This document shows positions 16,072 to 25,539 of a stretch of 64,000 nt of DNA, piece by piece (the stretch's first letter is position 1; each line of letters opens with the position of its first letter). A program made the position numbers and the translations under genes. The notes below the pieces were generated by a model, which did no database searches, had not been told where the DNA came from, and saw only the letters and a program-made list of their open reading frames with translations. Source of the DNA: Methylophilus sp. QUAN (GTDB taxonomy: Bacteria > Pseudomonadota > Gammaproteobacteria > Burkholderiales > Methylophilaceae); NCBI RefSeq assembly GCF_015354445.1, contig NZ_JADKYT010000001.1, forward strand, positions 372,001 to 436,000, given 5' to 3'.

Positions 16072-18225
16072 CTGCTGAAAATGATCGAATTTTGGCTGCT
16101 GTTCGCGCATAAATTGCGCCAGCGCTTCATCCGATAATGGTCGGCTGTAATAGTATCCCTGCCCGACATCACATCCACTATGCAGTAAAAAGCGGTGCTG
16201 GTATTCGGTTTCTATGCCCTCGGCAGTGACTGATTTATGCAAGCTTTTGCCCAGATTAATCAGCGCCAGCAAAATGTTGCCGTTGGTCACGCTCTGCTCC
16301 AGGTCCTGTACAAAGGCCTTGTCGATTTTGAGCTCATCAATCGGGTAGTTCTTGAGGTAGGCCATGTTCGAGTAGCCGATGCCAAAATCATCAATCGCGA
16401 TGCACACGCCCAGTCGCTTTAGCTGCTCCAGCGTGCGCGTGAACATGGCCTCATCCTTGAAGCGGGCATTTTCGGTGACTTCCAGCGTAATCAGGTGCGG
16501 CGGCACGCGCTCCTGCCGCAGTACGCGTTGTACGGTTTCAACCAGGTTGCCGCGCAAAAACTGGATAGGCGAGACATTGACCGCAATCGGCACCATATAG
16601 CCCCACTCGGTCTGCATGGACTTGATCTTCTGGCAGGCGGTTTGCAATACCCATTCACCAATGGCAAAAATGTGGCCGGTTTCTTCGGCCACCGGGATAA
16701 ACTGGTCGGGCGGGATCAACCCGCGCTCAGGATGTTGCCAGCGGATCAGCGCTTCCAGTGCGCTGATATTGCCATGTTGCATATTGATTTGCGGCTGGTA
16801 ATACAGCATCAATTCTTGCCGTTGCATGGCATGGCCCAAGCCATATTCAATTTCGTTGCGTTCGCCCAGTTGTTGCGCCAGTGTGCCGCTAAACATCTGC
16901 ACCTTGTTTTTGCCAGCGTTTTTTGCACTGTAAAGTGCTGAATCGGCACAGCTCAGCAAAGCGTCTATCTCTTTGGCATGGTCGGGGTAAATACTGACGC
17001 CGACGCTGCAGGTCATGTTAAATACATAATCGCCAATGGCAATCGGTTGTGAAATGGCTTCCATCACGCGTGCTAGCAATGGCTCGGCATCTTCCGCCAC
17101 GCGCAGGCCGGGGTAAAGCATGACAAATTCATCACCGCCAAAGCGCACAATGGCATCGGTTGGGCGCGTGCTTTGGATCAGCCGTTGTGCGACATTCTCC
17201 AGCAGTTTGTCACCAGCGCGATGCCCCAGTGTGTCGTTAATCAGCTTGAAATGGTCGAGGTCGATAAAAGCAATGGCAATCTTGTTTTGTGTTTTATCGG
17301 CTTCGGCAATCAGGCTGGCCAGTTTGCCACTGAAGGCATGGCGGTTGAGCAGGCCGGTCAGGTTGTCGGTGACAGCCAGTTGGCGGATTTGCAGCTCATG
17401 GTTCTTGCGGTCGGTAATGTCTTCTACCGTGCCTTCGTAGTAAAGAATCTGGCCTTGCGGGTCGCAGACGGCATGGGCGTTTTCTGAAATCCAGATGGTT
17501 TCACCATTGAGCCGGTAAACCTCAGATTCAAAATTATGTACCCGGCCTTGCGCGCGGATGGCTTCGGTAAATTCACCGCGCCTGCTTTCGGCCACGTAGA
17601 GCTGGGTGCTGATATTGTTGAGATCGCTGATGAGTGCTTCCGGCGACACATAGCCATACAATTTGGCCAGTGCCGGATTGGCGTTGAGGTAGGTGCCGGA
17701 CTCCGTGGTCTGGAACATGCCCAGGGTGGAGTTCTCAAACATCGAGCGGTATTTTTGCTCGGTGCTGAATAGCTCGTGTTCGATGCGTTTGCGGCAACTG
17801 ATGTCTTGGATAATGCCTTCCAGCGCCACTGGTTTGCCCTCACTATCAAACACCGCACTGCCGCGCTCGGCCACCCAGGTGATGTCGCCATTGGCGCGTA
17901 TGATGCGGTACTCCAGCTCGAAACGCTCGCCTTTTTGAATCGCCGCATCAATCGTGGTGCGTGCTTTTTCCCTGTCATCTGGATGGGTGATGATTTCGTA
18001 AGAAGTGGTTTTGTTGAGCAGCAAGTCTGGTGCCGGATAGCCGGTCAGGGTTTCGCAGCCCTTGCTCACGTAAATCATGGTCCAGTTGCTGTCGTACAGG
18101 CAGCGGTAAATCATGCCATCCAGATTATCCAGCAGCGTATCCAGCAATCGCTGTTGCTGCGCGGTGAGTAAGGATTCCATGATGTCGTTTTGCATGACTC
18201 CAAAAAGGGTCGTCTGACTATTCAT
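16060..18225 (-). CDS. PAS-PAS-GGDEF-EAL cyclic-di-GMP protein
   Basis: 721 residues, no membrane segment. PAS/PAC units lie at about 25-145 and 155-275, GGDEF at 285-445 and EAL at 460-710. The cyclase motif is intact (GGDEF at 363-367), with an RPTD inhibitory I-site five residues before it. The phosphodiesterase motif is also intact: E491-A-L, Asn550, DDFG at 612-615, Lys633 and EGIE at 669. Both activities are therefore possible. Its ATG overlaps the stop of the upstream CheW-sensor gene by one base (TGATG), so the two are made together. Confidence 0.9.
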   Translation of the reverse strand: MNSQTTLFGVMQNDIMESLLTAQQQRLLDTLLDNLDGMIYRCLYDSNWTMIYVSKGCETLTGYPAPDLLLNKTTSYEIITHPDDREKARTTIDAAIQKGERFELEYRIIRANGDITWVAERGSAVFDSEGKPVALEGIIQDISCRKRIEHELFSTEQKYRSMFENSTLGMFQTTESGTYLNANPALAKLYGYVSPEALISDLNNISTQLYVAESRRGEFTEAIRAQGRVHNFESEVYRLNGETIWISENAHAVCDPQGQILYYEGTVEDITDRKNHELQIRQLAVTDNLTGLLNRHAFSGKLASLIAEADKTQNKIAIAFIDLDHFKLINDTLGHRAGDKLLENVAQRLIQSTRPTDAIVRFGGDEFVMLYPGLRVAEDAEPLLARVMEAISQPIAIGDYVFNMTCSVGVSIYPDHAKEIDALLSCADSALYSAKNAGKNKVQMFSGTLAQQLGERNEIEYGLGHAMQRQELMLYYQPQINMQHGNISALEALIRWQHPERGLIPPDQFIPVAEETGHIFAIGEWVLQTACQKIKSMQTEWGYMVPIAVNVSPIQFLRGNLVETVQRVLRQERVPPHLITLEVTENARFKDEAMFTRTLEQLKRLGVCIAIDDFGIGYSNMAYLKNYPIDELKIDKAFVQDLEQSVTNGNILLALINLGKSLHKSVTAEGIETEYQHRFLLHSGCDVGQGYYYSRPLSDEALAQFMREQQPKFDHFQQVAR

Positions 18226-20807
18226 CAGGCATACACCTGTTCAGCGGATTGTGAACGCACGGAAAGCACTTTGTCCCACAGGCTTTGTGCGGTGATCAGG
18301 GTCAGCATGCTGTTTTGGGCGATATTGGCAATGGCAATGCCCGGGTTGTGGCTGGCACCCCGGAAAAAGGTATTCATCGGCTGAATTTGCGTTGGCGCCA
18401 GATAAGGGATTTCGCCCAGGGCTGAGACAAACAGGCCAAATCTGAGCGAGGCGGTTTTGTCTTCAATGACGATGATTTGCCGGTAATCCGTGAAATAGTG
18501 CGGATGTCCCAGCATGCGTGCCAGGTCAATCACCGGAATCACCTCTCCCCGGTAGGCGTGCATGCCTGCGATAAACGGTGCGGACTCAGGCAAGGTGCGC
18601 AGCTGGTCTTCATCAATCGCCTCGCGCACAAAGCGTGCTTCTATGCCCATCCACGAGTCACCCACATAGAAGGTGGCATATTCCTGGCAGTCCTGCCCGG
18701 ACTGGGCAAACAGGTTGGGGTTAAATTTGTTGTGGATGACTTGCGCCTCGGCGTGGATACGCTGATTGATTTCATCCTCCTTGCCCAGAGGCGTGAAAAT
18801 CAGCGCAACCACCTTGTTGCGGTAGCTATCCTGCTCACTCTTGAATTCACGGTAGCCATAGGCTGCGCGCGCGCCAACGGCATAATAGGTATTCTGGTAA
18901 ATCGCAATATCAAACAGCTGCTCGCTTTCTTTCAGTTTGCTAATGGCGGGCATCAGCTCAAACGGCTCGCCCATGGCAAAGTCTTTATGCGTGCTTGAAA
19001 TCACATGGAGTTGTTCGTTCACAAACAGGGTGAAGCTGCCATTGACCGGCGTATCGGTCTTGTCACGTGGAATCACATCGCGCAGCATGGCCTGAAATTG
19101 CGGTGTGCTGTCAAACACGATGGCAATGCCACCGACGATACTGTTACCATCCAGATGCCGTATAGGCGCGGCATAAATGTAAGTGTGTTTGTTATTGTAG
19201 AGAGGGGTGGGTTCAAACGGGGAGACCACATAATCTTGGGTTGAGGCGCAACTGCGCGTTCGGCCTACCCATTCATCCGCCAGCTGGGTGCCGAGCAGAT
19301 GGTTGTATTGATGGTTAGACACCGCCATCACTTCACCTTTGCGGTCAAACACAATCAGATTGTCATACACGGTATACAGGCTATTGATATAGCGCAGCAC
19401 CTCTGTCATGGTGCTTTTATCTTCAGCCTGCAAGCTAGCCTTCGCCAGCAAATCCCTGAACACATGCGTCAGTGCCCACCAACGCACATCGTTGGCACGT
19501 TCATACAGGTTGCGGTCCATGATTTCTACCGCCAGCTGTGCATAAAAACTGGAGTTTTCCAGCATCACAGACACCACGGTCTGGTAGAGCTCAGAGACCA
19601 TGTTTTCAATGATCTGCTGCGTTTTGTGGCCGGTATGGCTGATTTCAGAAAGCAGGCTTTTGGAAAAATTTTTCTGCTGGGTATTCACATCATTGCTTTG
19701 CCGGATATTACCGTTCCACACTGACTGATTCAGTTTGCTCTGGATATTGGCCGCCTGCTTGGGAATATTCAACAAGCTTTCGGAGAAAATCAGCGGGCTA
19801 CGCATCACTTTACGCAGAATGTCCGCATCAATATTGTTGACCATGTCGCGAATGCTCTGGTTAAACGCATGTTCTATCGGGATCATGGCCTGGCCCAACC
19901 AGCCTGGCCCCAGGTAACCCTGGTAGCCCTCTGACTGTTTGGTCACGCACAGGTATTCGCGCCCGCTAAAACGCGTAATAAACCAGTCCGTGTCGGTATC
20001 CACACAGAGCGAAATGCCTAGCGGAATCTGGTACGGATCGCTGGAGGCAATCACGTTGCGTTCTTCGTCCAGCAACACGCCTATGGTCCAGTCATGATGC
20101 GGAATCAGGTTGTGAAAGATGGTATCCAGCTCATTGACGAACTTAAAGCACAGGCATAGCACGCCCAGTGTACGCTGGCCGTCTTTGCTGCGTACGGCAT
20201 GCGCGTAGACCAGAGATTTATGCATCTTGCCGCCGATCTCTGTTTCATAAAAACGCTCTACATATGGTTCTGTCGATTGCCGCGCCAGTGCCACAATCGG
20301 GTGGTAATGAAACAAGGTGGTTTGCGTGTCATCCAGTTGATGCAGCAATTGGCCCTCTTCATCAAACAGCACAATGTTGTCGTAGACGGTGTATTTTTTC
20401 TGGTATTCCTGGAAACGAAATGCAAGTCTGTCCTGATCGGCATCTTCCACGATGTCCGCAGCCTGTTTTTCGAGATAGTCGCGCACATCATCGTCGGTCG
20501 CGAAAAATCCAATGTCAGCCGTACGCTCAAACAGGTTGCGCACCAGCAGGTTGATGATTTCAAATGCTTTTGACGACAGTTGTGCAGCGGTTTTATGCAG
20601 GGTTTCCTGCGATAAATGACGTAATACATCATTTGAAATGGTGTTAAACGCGCTGCGGGTTTCTTCCATTTCGGAGCCGGTGCCGGACAGTTGTGCCATC
20701 AATGCCAGGCTATCCCAGGCGTGTTGCAGTTGGTAAATATTTGAACGAAAGTCATTGACCTTCTTGAAGTGGTTAGCCAAGTCCTCGGTTAACGGTTGCG
20801 GGTGCAT
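18225..20807 (-). CDS. Soluble double-sensor CheW-domain protein
   Basis: 860 residues without signal peptide or membrane helix. The C-terminal 150 residues are a CheW-like domain (EYATFYVGDSWMGIEA, GEVIPVIDLARMLG). The N-terminal 700 residues contain two related sensor modules: RNLFERTADIGFFA plus YTVYDNIVLFDEEG (residues 90-155), and RNLYERANDVRWWA plus YTVYDNLIVFDRKG (432-495). They look Cache-like but are predicted cytoplasmic. There is no methyl-accepting coiled coil. It would connect a small-molecule signal to a CheA kinase complex. The start at MHPQPL has GAGG seven bases upstream. It is coupled to the downstream GGDEF-EAL gene. Confidence 0.8.
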   Translation of the reverse strand: MHPQPLTEDLANHFKKVNDFRSNIYQLQHAWDSLALMAQLSGTGSEMEETRSAFNTISNDVLRHLSQETLHKTAAQLSSKAFEIINLLVRNLFERTADIGFFATDDDVRDYLEKQAADIVEDADQDRLAFRFQEYQKKYTVYDNIVLFDEEGQLLHQLDDTQTTLFHYHPIVALARQSTEPYVERFYETEIGGKMHKSLVYAHAVRSKDGQRTLGVLCLCFKFVNELDTIFHNLIPHHDWTIGVLLDEERNVIASSDPYQIPLGISLCVDTDTDWFITRFSGREYLCVTKQSEGYQGYLGPGWLGQAMIPIEHAFNQSIRDMVNNIDADILRKVMRSPLIFSESLLNIPKQAANIQSKLNQSVWNGNIRQSNDVNTQQKNFSKSLLSEISHTGHKTQQIIENMVSELYQTVVSVMLENSSFYAQLAVEIMDRNLYERANDVRWWALTHVFRDLLAKASLQAEDKSTMTEVLRYINSLYTVYDNLIVFDRKGEVMAVSNHQYNHLLGTQLADEWVGRTRSCASTQDYVVSPFEPTPLYNNKHTYIYAAPIRHLDGNSIVGGIAIVFDSTPQFQAMLRDVIPRDKTDTPVNGSFTLFVNEQLHVISSTHKDFAMGEPFELMPAISKLKESEQLFDIAIYQNTYYAVGARAAYGYREFKSEQDSYRNKVVALIFTPLGKEDEINQRIHAEAQVIHNKFNPNLFAQSGQDCQEYATFYVGDSWMGIEARFVREAIDEDQLRTLPESAPFIAGMHAYRGEVIPVIDLARMLGHPHYFTDYRQIIVIEDKTASLRFGLFVSALGEIPYLAPTQIQPMNTFFRGASHNPGIAIANIAQNSMLTLITAQSLWDKVLSVRSQSAEQVYA

Positions 20808-21103
20808 CTTGTTGCCTCTTTCCCTATACATATTTTATTGTTGCCAGGGCGTATACAGCAAAAATGGTTCCTGTTTGGGTAGGTCGAATTGAAAAACAAT
20901 GGCAAGAAAAATGCTTTTATTACAATATTAAGGCCCTAAATGCACTCAATGTGGCTTGAAAATCGCTTATGAATCGTTGAACTAACATTTAAAACGTTAT
21001 TTTTTCGCAGAATTGTTTTCTTCATGCTTTTTTCTAGTGCATCCAAAACCAAAAGAGTGCGTTTTTGGTGCCTGACTCTCCGTTTGCAAGTACCTTCCTG
21101 CCT

Positions 21104-21559
21104 ATGATTAATACCATGATAGAAATCCACAGTGTGTCTGAAGCCATCCGTGATGCGGTAGCGCCGGTGTTTTTATTAACCGGTATCGGCTCGATTTTAG
21201 GCGTGCTGATTGGCCGCCTGGGGCGCTCGATAGATCGCGCCCGTTTTTTGACCGATGCACCAGAAGAAAAGCGTGAGCGCTTTAAAGATGAGCTGAGGAT
21301 TATTGTGCGGCGCACAAAGTGGCTGCGGCGGGCCATTGCTGCGGCCACTTTTGCTGCCTTGTGTATTTGCGTCTCGATTGCCAGTATGTTTTTGTCGGTA
21401 GAGACGGGTTTGCGGCTGCCGCACTTGGTGATGGTGTCATTTATTATTTCGATGGCCTCGCTGATTTTTGGCCTGTTATGCTTTTTGCGCGAGATTGTGC
21501 TGGCGTCACGTGAAGTGATTGTGCCGTTTCAGCAGCGCGACAAGCCTGCCCAACCTTAA
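21104..21559 (+). CDS. DUF2721 membrane protein
   Basis: 151 residues with three hydrophobic helices (about 15-37, 75-100, 110-132) around a charged cytoplasmic segment (RSIDRARFL, then KRERFKDEL). This layout matches DUF2721 proteins, whose function is not known. The ATG at 21104 lacks a clear ribosome site; the one at 21116 is an alternative. The last four bases overlap the end of the convergent HPP gene. Confidence 0.75.
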   Translation: MINTMIEIHSVSEAIRDAVAPVFLLTGIGSILGVLIGRLGRSIDRARFLTDAPEEKRERFKDELRIIVRRTKWLRRAIAAATFAALCICVSIASMFLSVETGLRLPHLVMVSFIISMASLIFGLLCFLREIVLASREVIVPFQQRDKPAQP

Positions 21560-22698
21560 CGGTATAACGCACGAATCACGTCTGTTTGCGTCAGAATGCC
21601 GACCAGTTTGTTGGATTCATCGACCACCGGCAGCAATTGCAAATGGTGGCTGGTCATGAGCGGGATGGTATGCATGAGATGCATGTGCTCGGTGATGGTG
21701 ATCGCCGGTGTGGTCATGATCTGGCCGACCACTTCCGGTTTGTCGCTATGCGTGGTAGGTGACCAGCGGATCAGGCGTTTTAAGGCAGGTGCCACTTCGC
21801 GGTAGCTCTCTGCCTTGGCGTGGCGCATAAAGTCAGACACGCTGAGCAGGCCTATCACCAATTGGGCCTTGTTCACCACGGGAATCGCTGGCTCGGTCTG
21901 TTTAAGTATGGTTTGCCAGGCGGTTTCCAGCGCGTCGCCAAACTCCAGCATGGTTGAGACCGGACGCATAATTTCCCGGCACTCAATCGCTTCCAGCTTG
22001 CGCCTGTAAGCAATCAGTTCGGTTTGTTCCAGCAAGCTTTGTAATTGTTCCGGGTGGATATCCAGCACTTCATGAAACTGCCCCAGCGCGGTCTGTAAGT
22101 CTTCTGTTTTAAAACCAAACTGGTAGTGCATATGGGTAGGCGAATTGGGCGCATGCTCGTGATGTGTGGCAGGATAGCGGTAGCCGGTCAGCGTATGGTA
22201 CAGCCAGGCCGTGAGTACCAGTAACACACTATTTGCCAGCACCGGCCACCAGACAAAACTGTAGCCCAGGCTATGAATGGCTTCGCCGCCTAACACGGCA
22301 GTGAGGGCGACCGCGCCACTGGGTGGATGCAGGCATCGCAGCGCGAACATGAGTGCGATGGCGCTCAGCATGGCCAGCGCCGCGGCAAACACCAGTTGTT
22401 GCGGTAACAGTTGCGTGAAAAATACCCCGGCCAGTGCTGCCAGGGTGTTGCCCGCTAAAATGGCCCAAGGTTGTGCCAATGGGCTGGATGGCAGGCAAAA
22501 CAGGATGACGGCGGAGGCGCCCATGGGGGCAATTAAAAACACCGCACTATGCCAGTCACCTGGTACCACATTCAGGGCAATCAGCCCGGTACACAAAATC
22601 CCTAATCCGGCACCAATAGCCGCCCGCGCATAGTCGCGCAAAGTGCCTGTCATTCGGCGGGGCCAATAGGGCTTTAAAAAAGACGGTAAATCTGTCAT
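21556..22698 (-). CDS. HPP-family membrane protein with two CBS domains
   Basis: 380 residues. Residues about 15-180 are an HPP transmembrane domain (APMGASAVILF, and CLHPPSGAVAL with the His-Pro-Pro signature). After a linker come two CBS domains (about 245-300 and 320-380, ending VGILTQTDVIRALYR) that usually bind adenine nucleotides. Some HPP proteins move nitrite or related ions; the substrate here is unknown. The start MTDLPSF has a weak ribosome site. Confidence 0.83.
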   Translation of the reverse strand: MTDLPSFLKPYWPRRMTGTLRDYARAAIGAGLGILCTGLIALNVVPGDWHSAVFLIAPMGASAVILFCLPSSPLAQPWAILAGNTLAALAGVFFTQLLPQQLVFAAALAMLSAIALMFALRCLHPPSGAVALTAVLGGEAIHSLGYSFVWWPVLANSVLLVLTAWLYHTLTGYRYPATHHEHAPNSPTHMHYQFGFKTEDLQTALGQFHEVLDIHPEQLQSLLEQTELIAYRRKLEAIECREIMRPVSTMLEFGDALETAWQTILKQTEPAIPVVNKAQLVIGLLSVSDFMRHAKAESYREVAPALKRLIRWSPTTHSDKPEVVGQIMTTPAITITEHMHLMHTIPLMTSHHLQLLPVVDESNKLVGILTQTDVIRALYR

Positions 22699-22742
22699 TG
22701 CACGGTCAAAAAAGCAAAAAGTGCAGTGTATCACGGGTGGTA

Positions 22743-22763
22743 CATATTCCATTTTGGAATATG
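22743..22763. promoter_or_regulatory. Perfect 9+3+9 palindrome upstream of degQ
   Basis: CATATTCCA-TTT-TGGAATATG lies between the divergent HPP and DegQ genes, 45 bp from the HPP start. It has the form of an operator for a dimeric regulator. No regulator gene is beside it. Confidence 0.45.
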
Positions 22764-22906
22764 GCGTCGGCATAGGTATGCCTGGTAGGGTTGCCGATAC
22801 ATGAGGATACAAAAACAGTGAAACTTCGAGGCGTTTTTATCGCTCATATGCGCAGAGGCACTTTGAATGAAGCGCCAATATTAAAAAAGCAAGAAAGGAC
22901 GTTGTG

Positions 22907-24367
22907 ATGCAATCGTTTTTACAATCAAGACTGACACATTGGGTGACTGTACCGTTGGCGGTGGCTGCTTTGTTCGGCGCTGGTTACTGGATCCAGGGTA
23001 ATGCGCTGGTGAACCATGCGCAGGCCACGGCGCCGGTATCGGCAAAAGCCATAACGGCGCCAAGCGCCTATATTACCTTGCCTAATTTTGCCAGCATCGC
23101 CTCTAGCCAGGGGGCGGCCGTAGTCAATATCAGCGTCACCGGTACGGTGAAAACAGCGGGTATTCCGGGTGTGGATCCTAACGACCCGATGTTTGAATTG
23201 TTCCGTCGTTTTCAACCCAACCTGCCACAAACCGAAACGCCCATGAACGGCCTGGGTTCAGGCTTTATCGTCAAGTCTGATGGCGTGATCCTGACCAATG
23301 CGCATGTGGTCGACAAGGCGGATGTGGTGACGGTAAAACTGTCTGACAAGCGTGAATTTCAGGCCAGGGTGATTGGCGTGGATAAATTAACCGATGTTGC
23401 CGTACTGAAAATTGAGGCCAAAGATTTACCAATCGTGCATATCGGCAGCACCAAAAACAGCAATGTCGGTGACTGGGTAGTGGCGATCGGTTCGCCATTC
23501 GGTTTTGATAACACGGTGACAGCAGGCATTATTTCAGCCAAGTCGCGCGCACTGCCAGACGAAGGCTATGTGCCTTTCCTGCAAACTGATGTGGCGATTA
23601 ACCCGGGCAATTCGGGTGGTCCGCTGTTTAACCTCAATGGCGAAGTGATTGGTATCAACTCGCAAATTTACAGCCGCAGTGGCGGCTATCAGGGCTTGTC
23701 GTTCGCGATCCCGATTGATGTTGCCATGGGGATTGAGCAGCAGCTGCTGGAGAAAGGTAAAGTCAGCCGTGGCCGTTTGGGCATCGGTGTGCAGTCGATC
23801 AACCAGGACCTAGCGAGCTCGTTTGGTTTGCAGTCGCCGAGTGGTGCGCTGGTCAGCAATATTGAGAAAAATGGCCCGGCCGACAAAGCAGGCCTGGAAC
23901 CTGGTGATGTGATTGTCAAATTCAATGGCCAGAGCATAGACCGCTCCAGCGATTTGCCACCGATGGTGGCGAATGTGAAGCCGGGCAGCACCGTCAGTAT
24001 GGAAGTCTGGCGCAATAAACAGTTGAAGAAACTGTCTGTGCGCATTGATGAAATGCAAACGGCTCAAGCCGGTCCGGCGGTCGTGCCAGACAGCCAGCAA
24101 TCTAAACTGGGCGTCAGCGTGCGTCCGCTGACGTCGCAGGAGCTGGCGCAAACCCAGCTCAAGCAAGGCTTGCTGGTTGAGGAAGTGGCTAAAGGGCCAG
24201 CAGCCACCGCTGGGATACAACCGGGAGATGTGATTTTGGCGGTGAACGGCGACCAGGTGAAGAATGTGAGCCAGCTGCACGACAAGCTGTCGCAAAACGG
24301 CAAGAACGTGGCCTTGCTGGTGATGCGTGGTGACAGCAAGATTTATGTCCCGGTCAAAATCAGTTAA
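22907..24367 (+). CDS. degQ: Periplasmic serine endoprotease, DegP/DegQ (Do) family
   Basis: 486 residues. N-terminal membrane signal/anchor (residues 13-30), protease domain with His133 (LTNAHVVDKA), Asp163 (LTDVAVLK) and Ser236 (GNSGGPLF), then two PDZ domains (about 285-375 and 400-485). It degrades or refolds damaged envelope proteins. The ATG at 22907 follows AAGGA; a GTG just before is possible. GAAACTT about 85 bp upstream with TCATA 17 bases on vaguely resembles a sigma-E promoter (weak). DegP, DegQ and MucD are not separable here. Confidence 0.9.
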   Translation: MQSFLQSRLTHWVTVPLAVAALFGAGYWIQGNALVNHAQATAPVSAKAITAPSAYITLPNFASIASSQGAAVVNISVTGTVKTAGIPGVDPNDPMFELFRRFQPNLPQTETPMNGLGSGFIVKSDGVILTNAHVVDKADVVTVKLSDKREFQARVIGVDKLTDVAVLKIEAKDLPIVHIGSTKNSNVGDWVVAIGSPFGFDNTVTAGIISAKSRALPDEGYVPFLQTDVAINPGNSGGPLFNLNGEVIGINSQIYSRSGGYQGLSFAIPIDVAMGIEQQLLEKGKVSRGRLGIGVQSINQDLASSFGLQSPSGALVSNIEKNGPADKAGLEPGDVIVKFNGQSIDRSSDLPPMVANVKPGSTVSMEVWRNKQLKKLSVRIDEMQTAQAGPAVVPDSQQSKLGVSVRPLTSQELAQTQLKQGLLVEEVAKGPAATAGIQPGDVILAVNGDQVKNVSQLHDKLSQNGKNVALLVMRGDSKIYVPVKIS

Positions 24368-24392
24368 CTTTTGCGTGTGATCCTTCGAGCTT

Positions 24393-24416
24393 GCCCCGCT
24401 TAGGCGGGGCTTTTTT
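24393..24416 (+). terminator. Rho-independent terminator after degQ
   Basis: GCCCCGC-TTAG-GCGGGGC followed by six T. Confidence 0.9.
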
Positions 24417-24492
24417 ATATGCTGGGTAAATTCAGGCCAGACGTTGCATAATTCTGCTACGCTTTCGTTTTCGCTCGTTAAAATAATTAATT

Positions 24493-25539
24493 ATGCAGAC
24501 ATTTCATATTGAGCCTACTCATGACGCGCTGTTGCAAGCTGCGCTGGTGAATCAGATTAATCAAAAGACCAAACCACTTGGCGCATTAGGCCGTCTGGAA
24601 ACCCTTGCTTTGCAATTAGGCCTGGTGCAGCAGACCGAGCGTCCTGTGTTGCAGCAGCCGACCATGCTGGTGTTTGCCGGCGATCATGGCATTGTGGAAG
24701 AAGGGGTGAGTCCTTATCCGCAGGCAGTCACCGCACAAATGGTGCTGAATTTTCTCAATGGTGGTGCAGCGATTAACGTGTTCGCGCGTCAGCATGGTTT
24801 TGATTTGCATGTGGTGGATAGCGGCGTGAATGCTGTGTTCCAGCCGCATCCGTTGCTGATAGATGCCAAAATCGGTATGGGCACGGAGAATTTCCGGCAT
24901 CACCCTGCCATGACCGCTGACCAATGTACGCAGGCGATCACACGTGGTGCACAAATTGCGCGTAATGCGATTGCGCAGGGCTGTAACGTCATGGCGTTGG
25001 GGGAGATGGGCATAGGCAACACGTCCAGTGCCAGCTGCCTCATGAGTGTGCTGTGTGACTTGCCTATGCATCAGTGCGTGGGGCGTGGCACCGGTTTGAG
25101 TGACAAAGGTTTGCAGCACAAGCTCTCTGTGCTGACCTCTGCCTTGCAGATGCATCATGTTGCAGCCGATGAACCATTGCAGGCGTTGGCGGCATTTGGC
25201 GGTTTTGAAATTGCCATGATGGTAGGTGCATTGCTGGCTGCCGCAGAAGCCAGGACAACCTTGCTGATTGATGGCTTTATTGCGACCTCTGCCTTGCTGG
25301 TGGCTGCCAAGCTGTATCCGCAAGTGATTGATTATTGTGTATTTGCCCATTGCTCTGATGAAAGCGGGCACAGCATGATGTTGTCGCACCTCAAGGCACA
25401 GCCTTTGCTGCATCTGTCCCTGCGTTTGGGGGAGGGCACTGGTGCGGTGCTGGCGTATCCCTTGTTGCAGTCAGCTGTGGCTTTCCTCAATGAAATGGCC
25501 AGTTTTGAAAGTGCTGGCGTGAGTGGGCAGTTGCAGTGA
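24493..25539 (+). CDS. cobT: Nicotinate-nucleotide:dimethylbenzimidazole phosphoribosyltransferase
   Basis: 348 residues, the usual CobT length. It activates 5,6-dimethylbenzimidazole to alpha-ribazole-5'-phosphate for the lower loop of cobalamin. Family stretches visible are [10 protein letters not shown] near the N-terminus, [20 protein letters not shown] and FALISA-like [13 protein letters not shown], with a glutamate near the C-terminus in [11 protein letters not shown] as the catalytic base. First gene of cobT-cobS-cobC; its stop overlaps the cobS start by four bases. The base is presumably supplied by BluB, encoded 10 kb to the right. Confidence 0.95.
   Translation: MQTFHIEPTHDALLQAALVNQINQKTKPLGALGRLETLALQLGLVQQTERPVLQQPTMLVFAGDHGIVEEGVSPYPQAVTAQMVLNFLNGGAAINVFARQHGFDLHVVDSGVNAVFQPHPLLIDAKIGMGTENFRHHPAMTADQCTQAITRGAQIARNAIAQGCNVMALGEMGIGNTSSASCLMSVLCDLPMHQCVGRGTGLSDKGLQHKLSVLTSALQMHHVAADEPLQALAAFGGFEIAMMVGALLAAAEARTTLLIDGFIATSALLVAAKLYPQVIDYCVFAHCSDESGHSMMLSHLKAQPLLHLSLRLGEGTGAVLAYPLLQSAVAFLNEMASFESAGVSGQLQ

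Noticed and set aside
20808-21103. Possible small gene or RNA between the CheW-sensor gene and DUF2721
   Set aside because: The stretch is AT-rich, with no frame having a ribosome site and no strong stem-loop.
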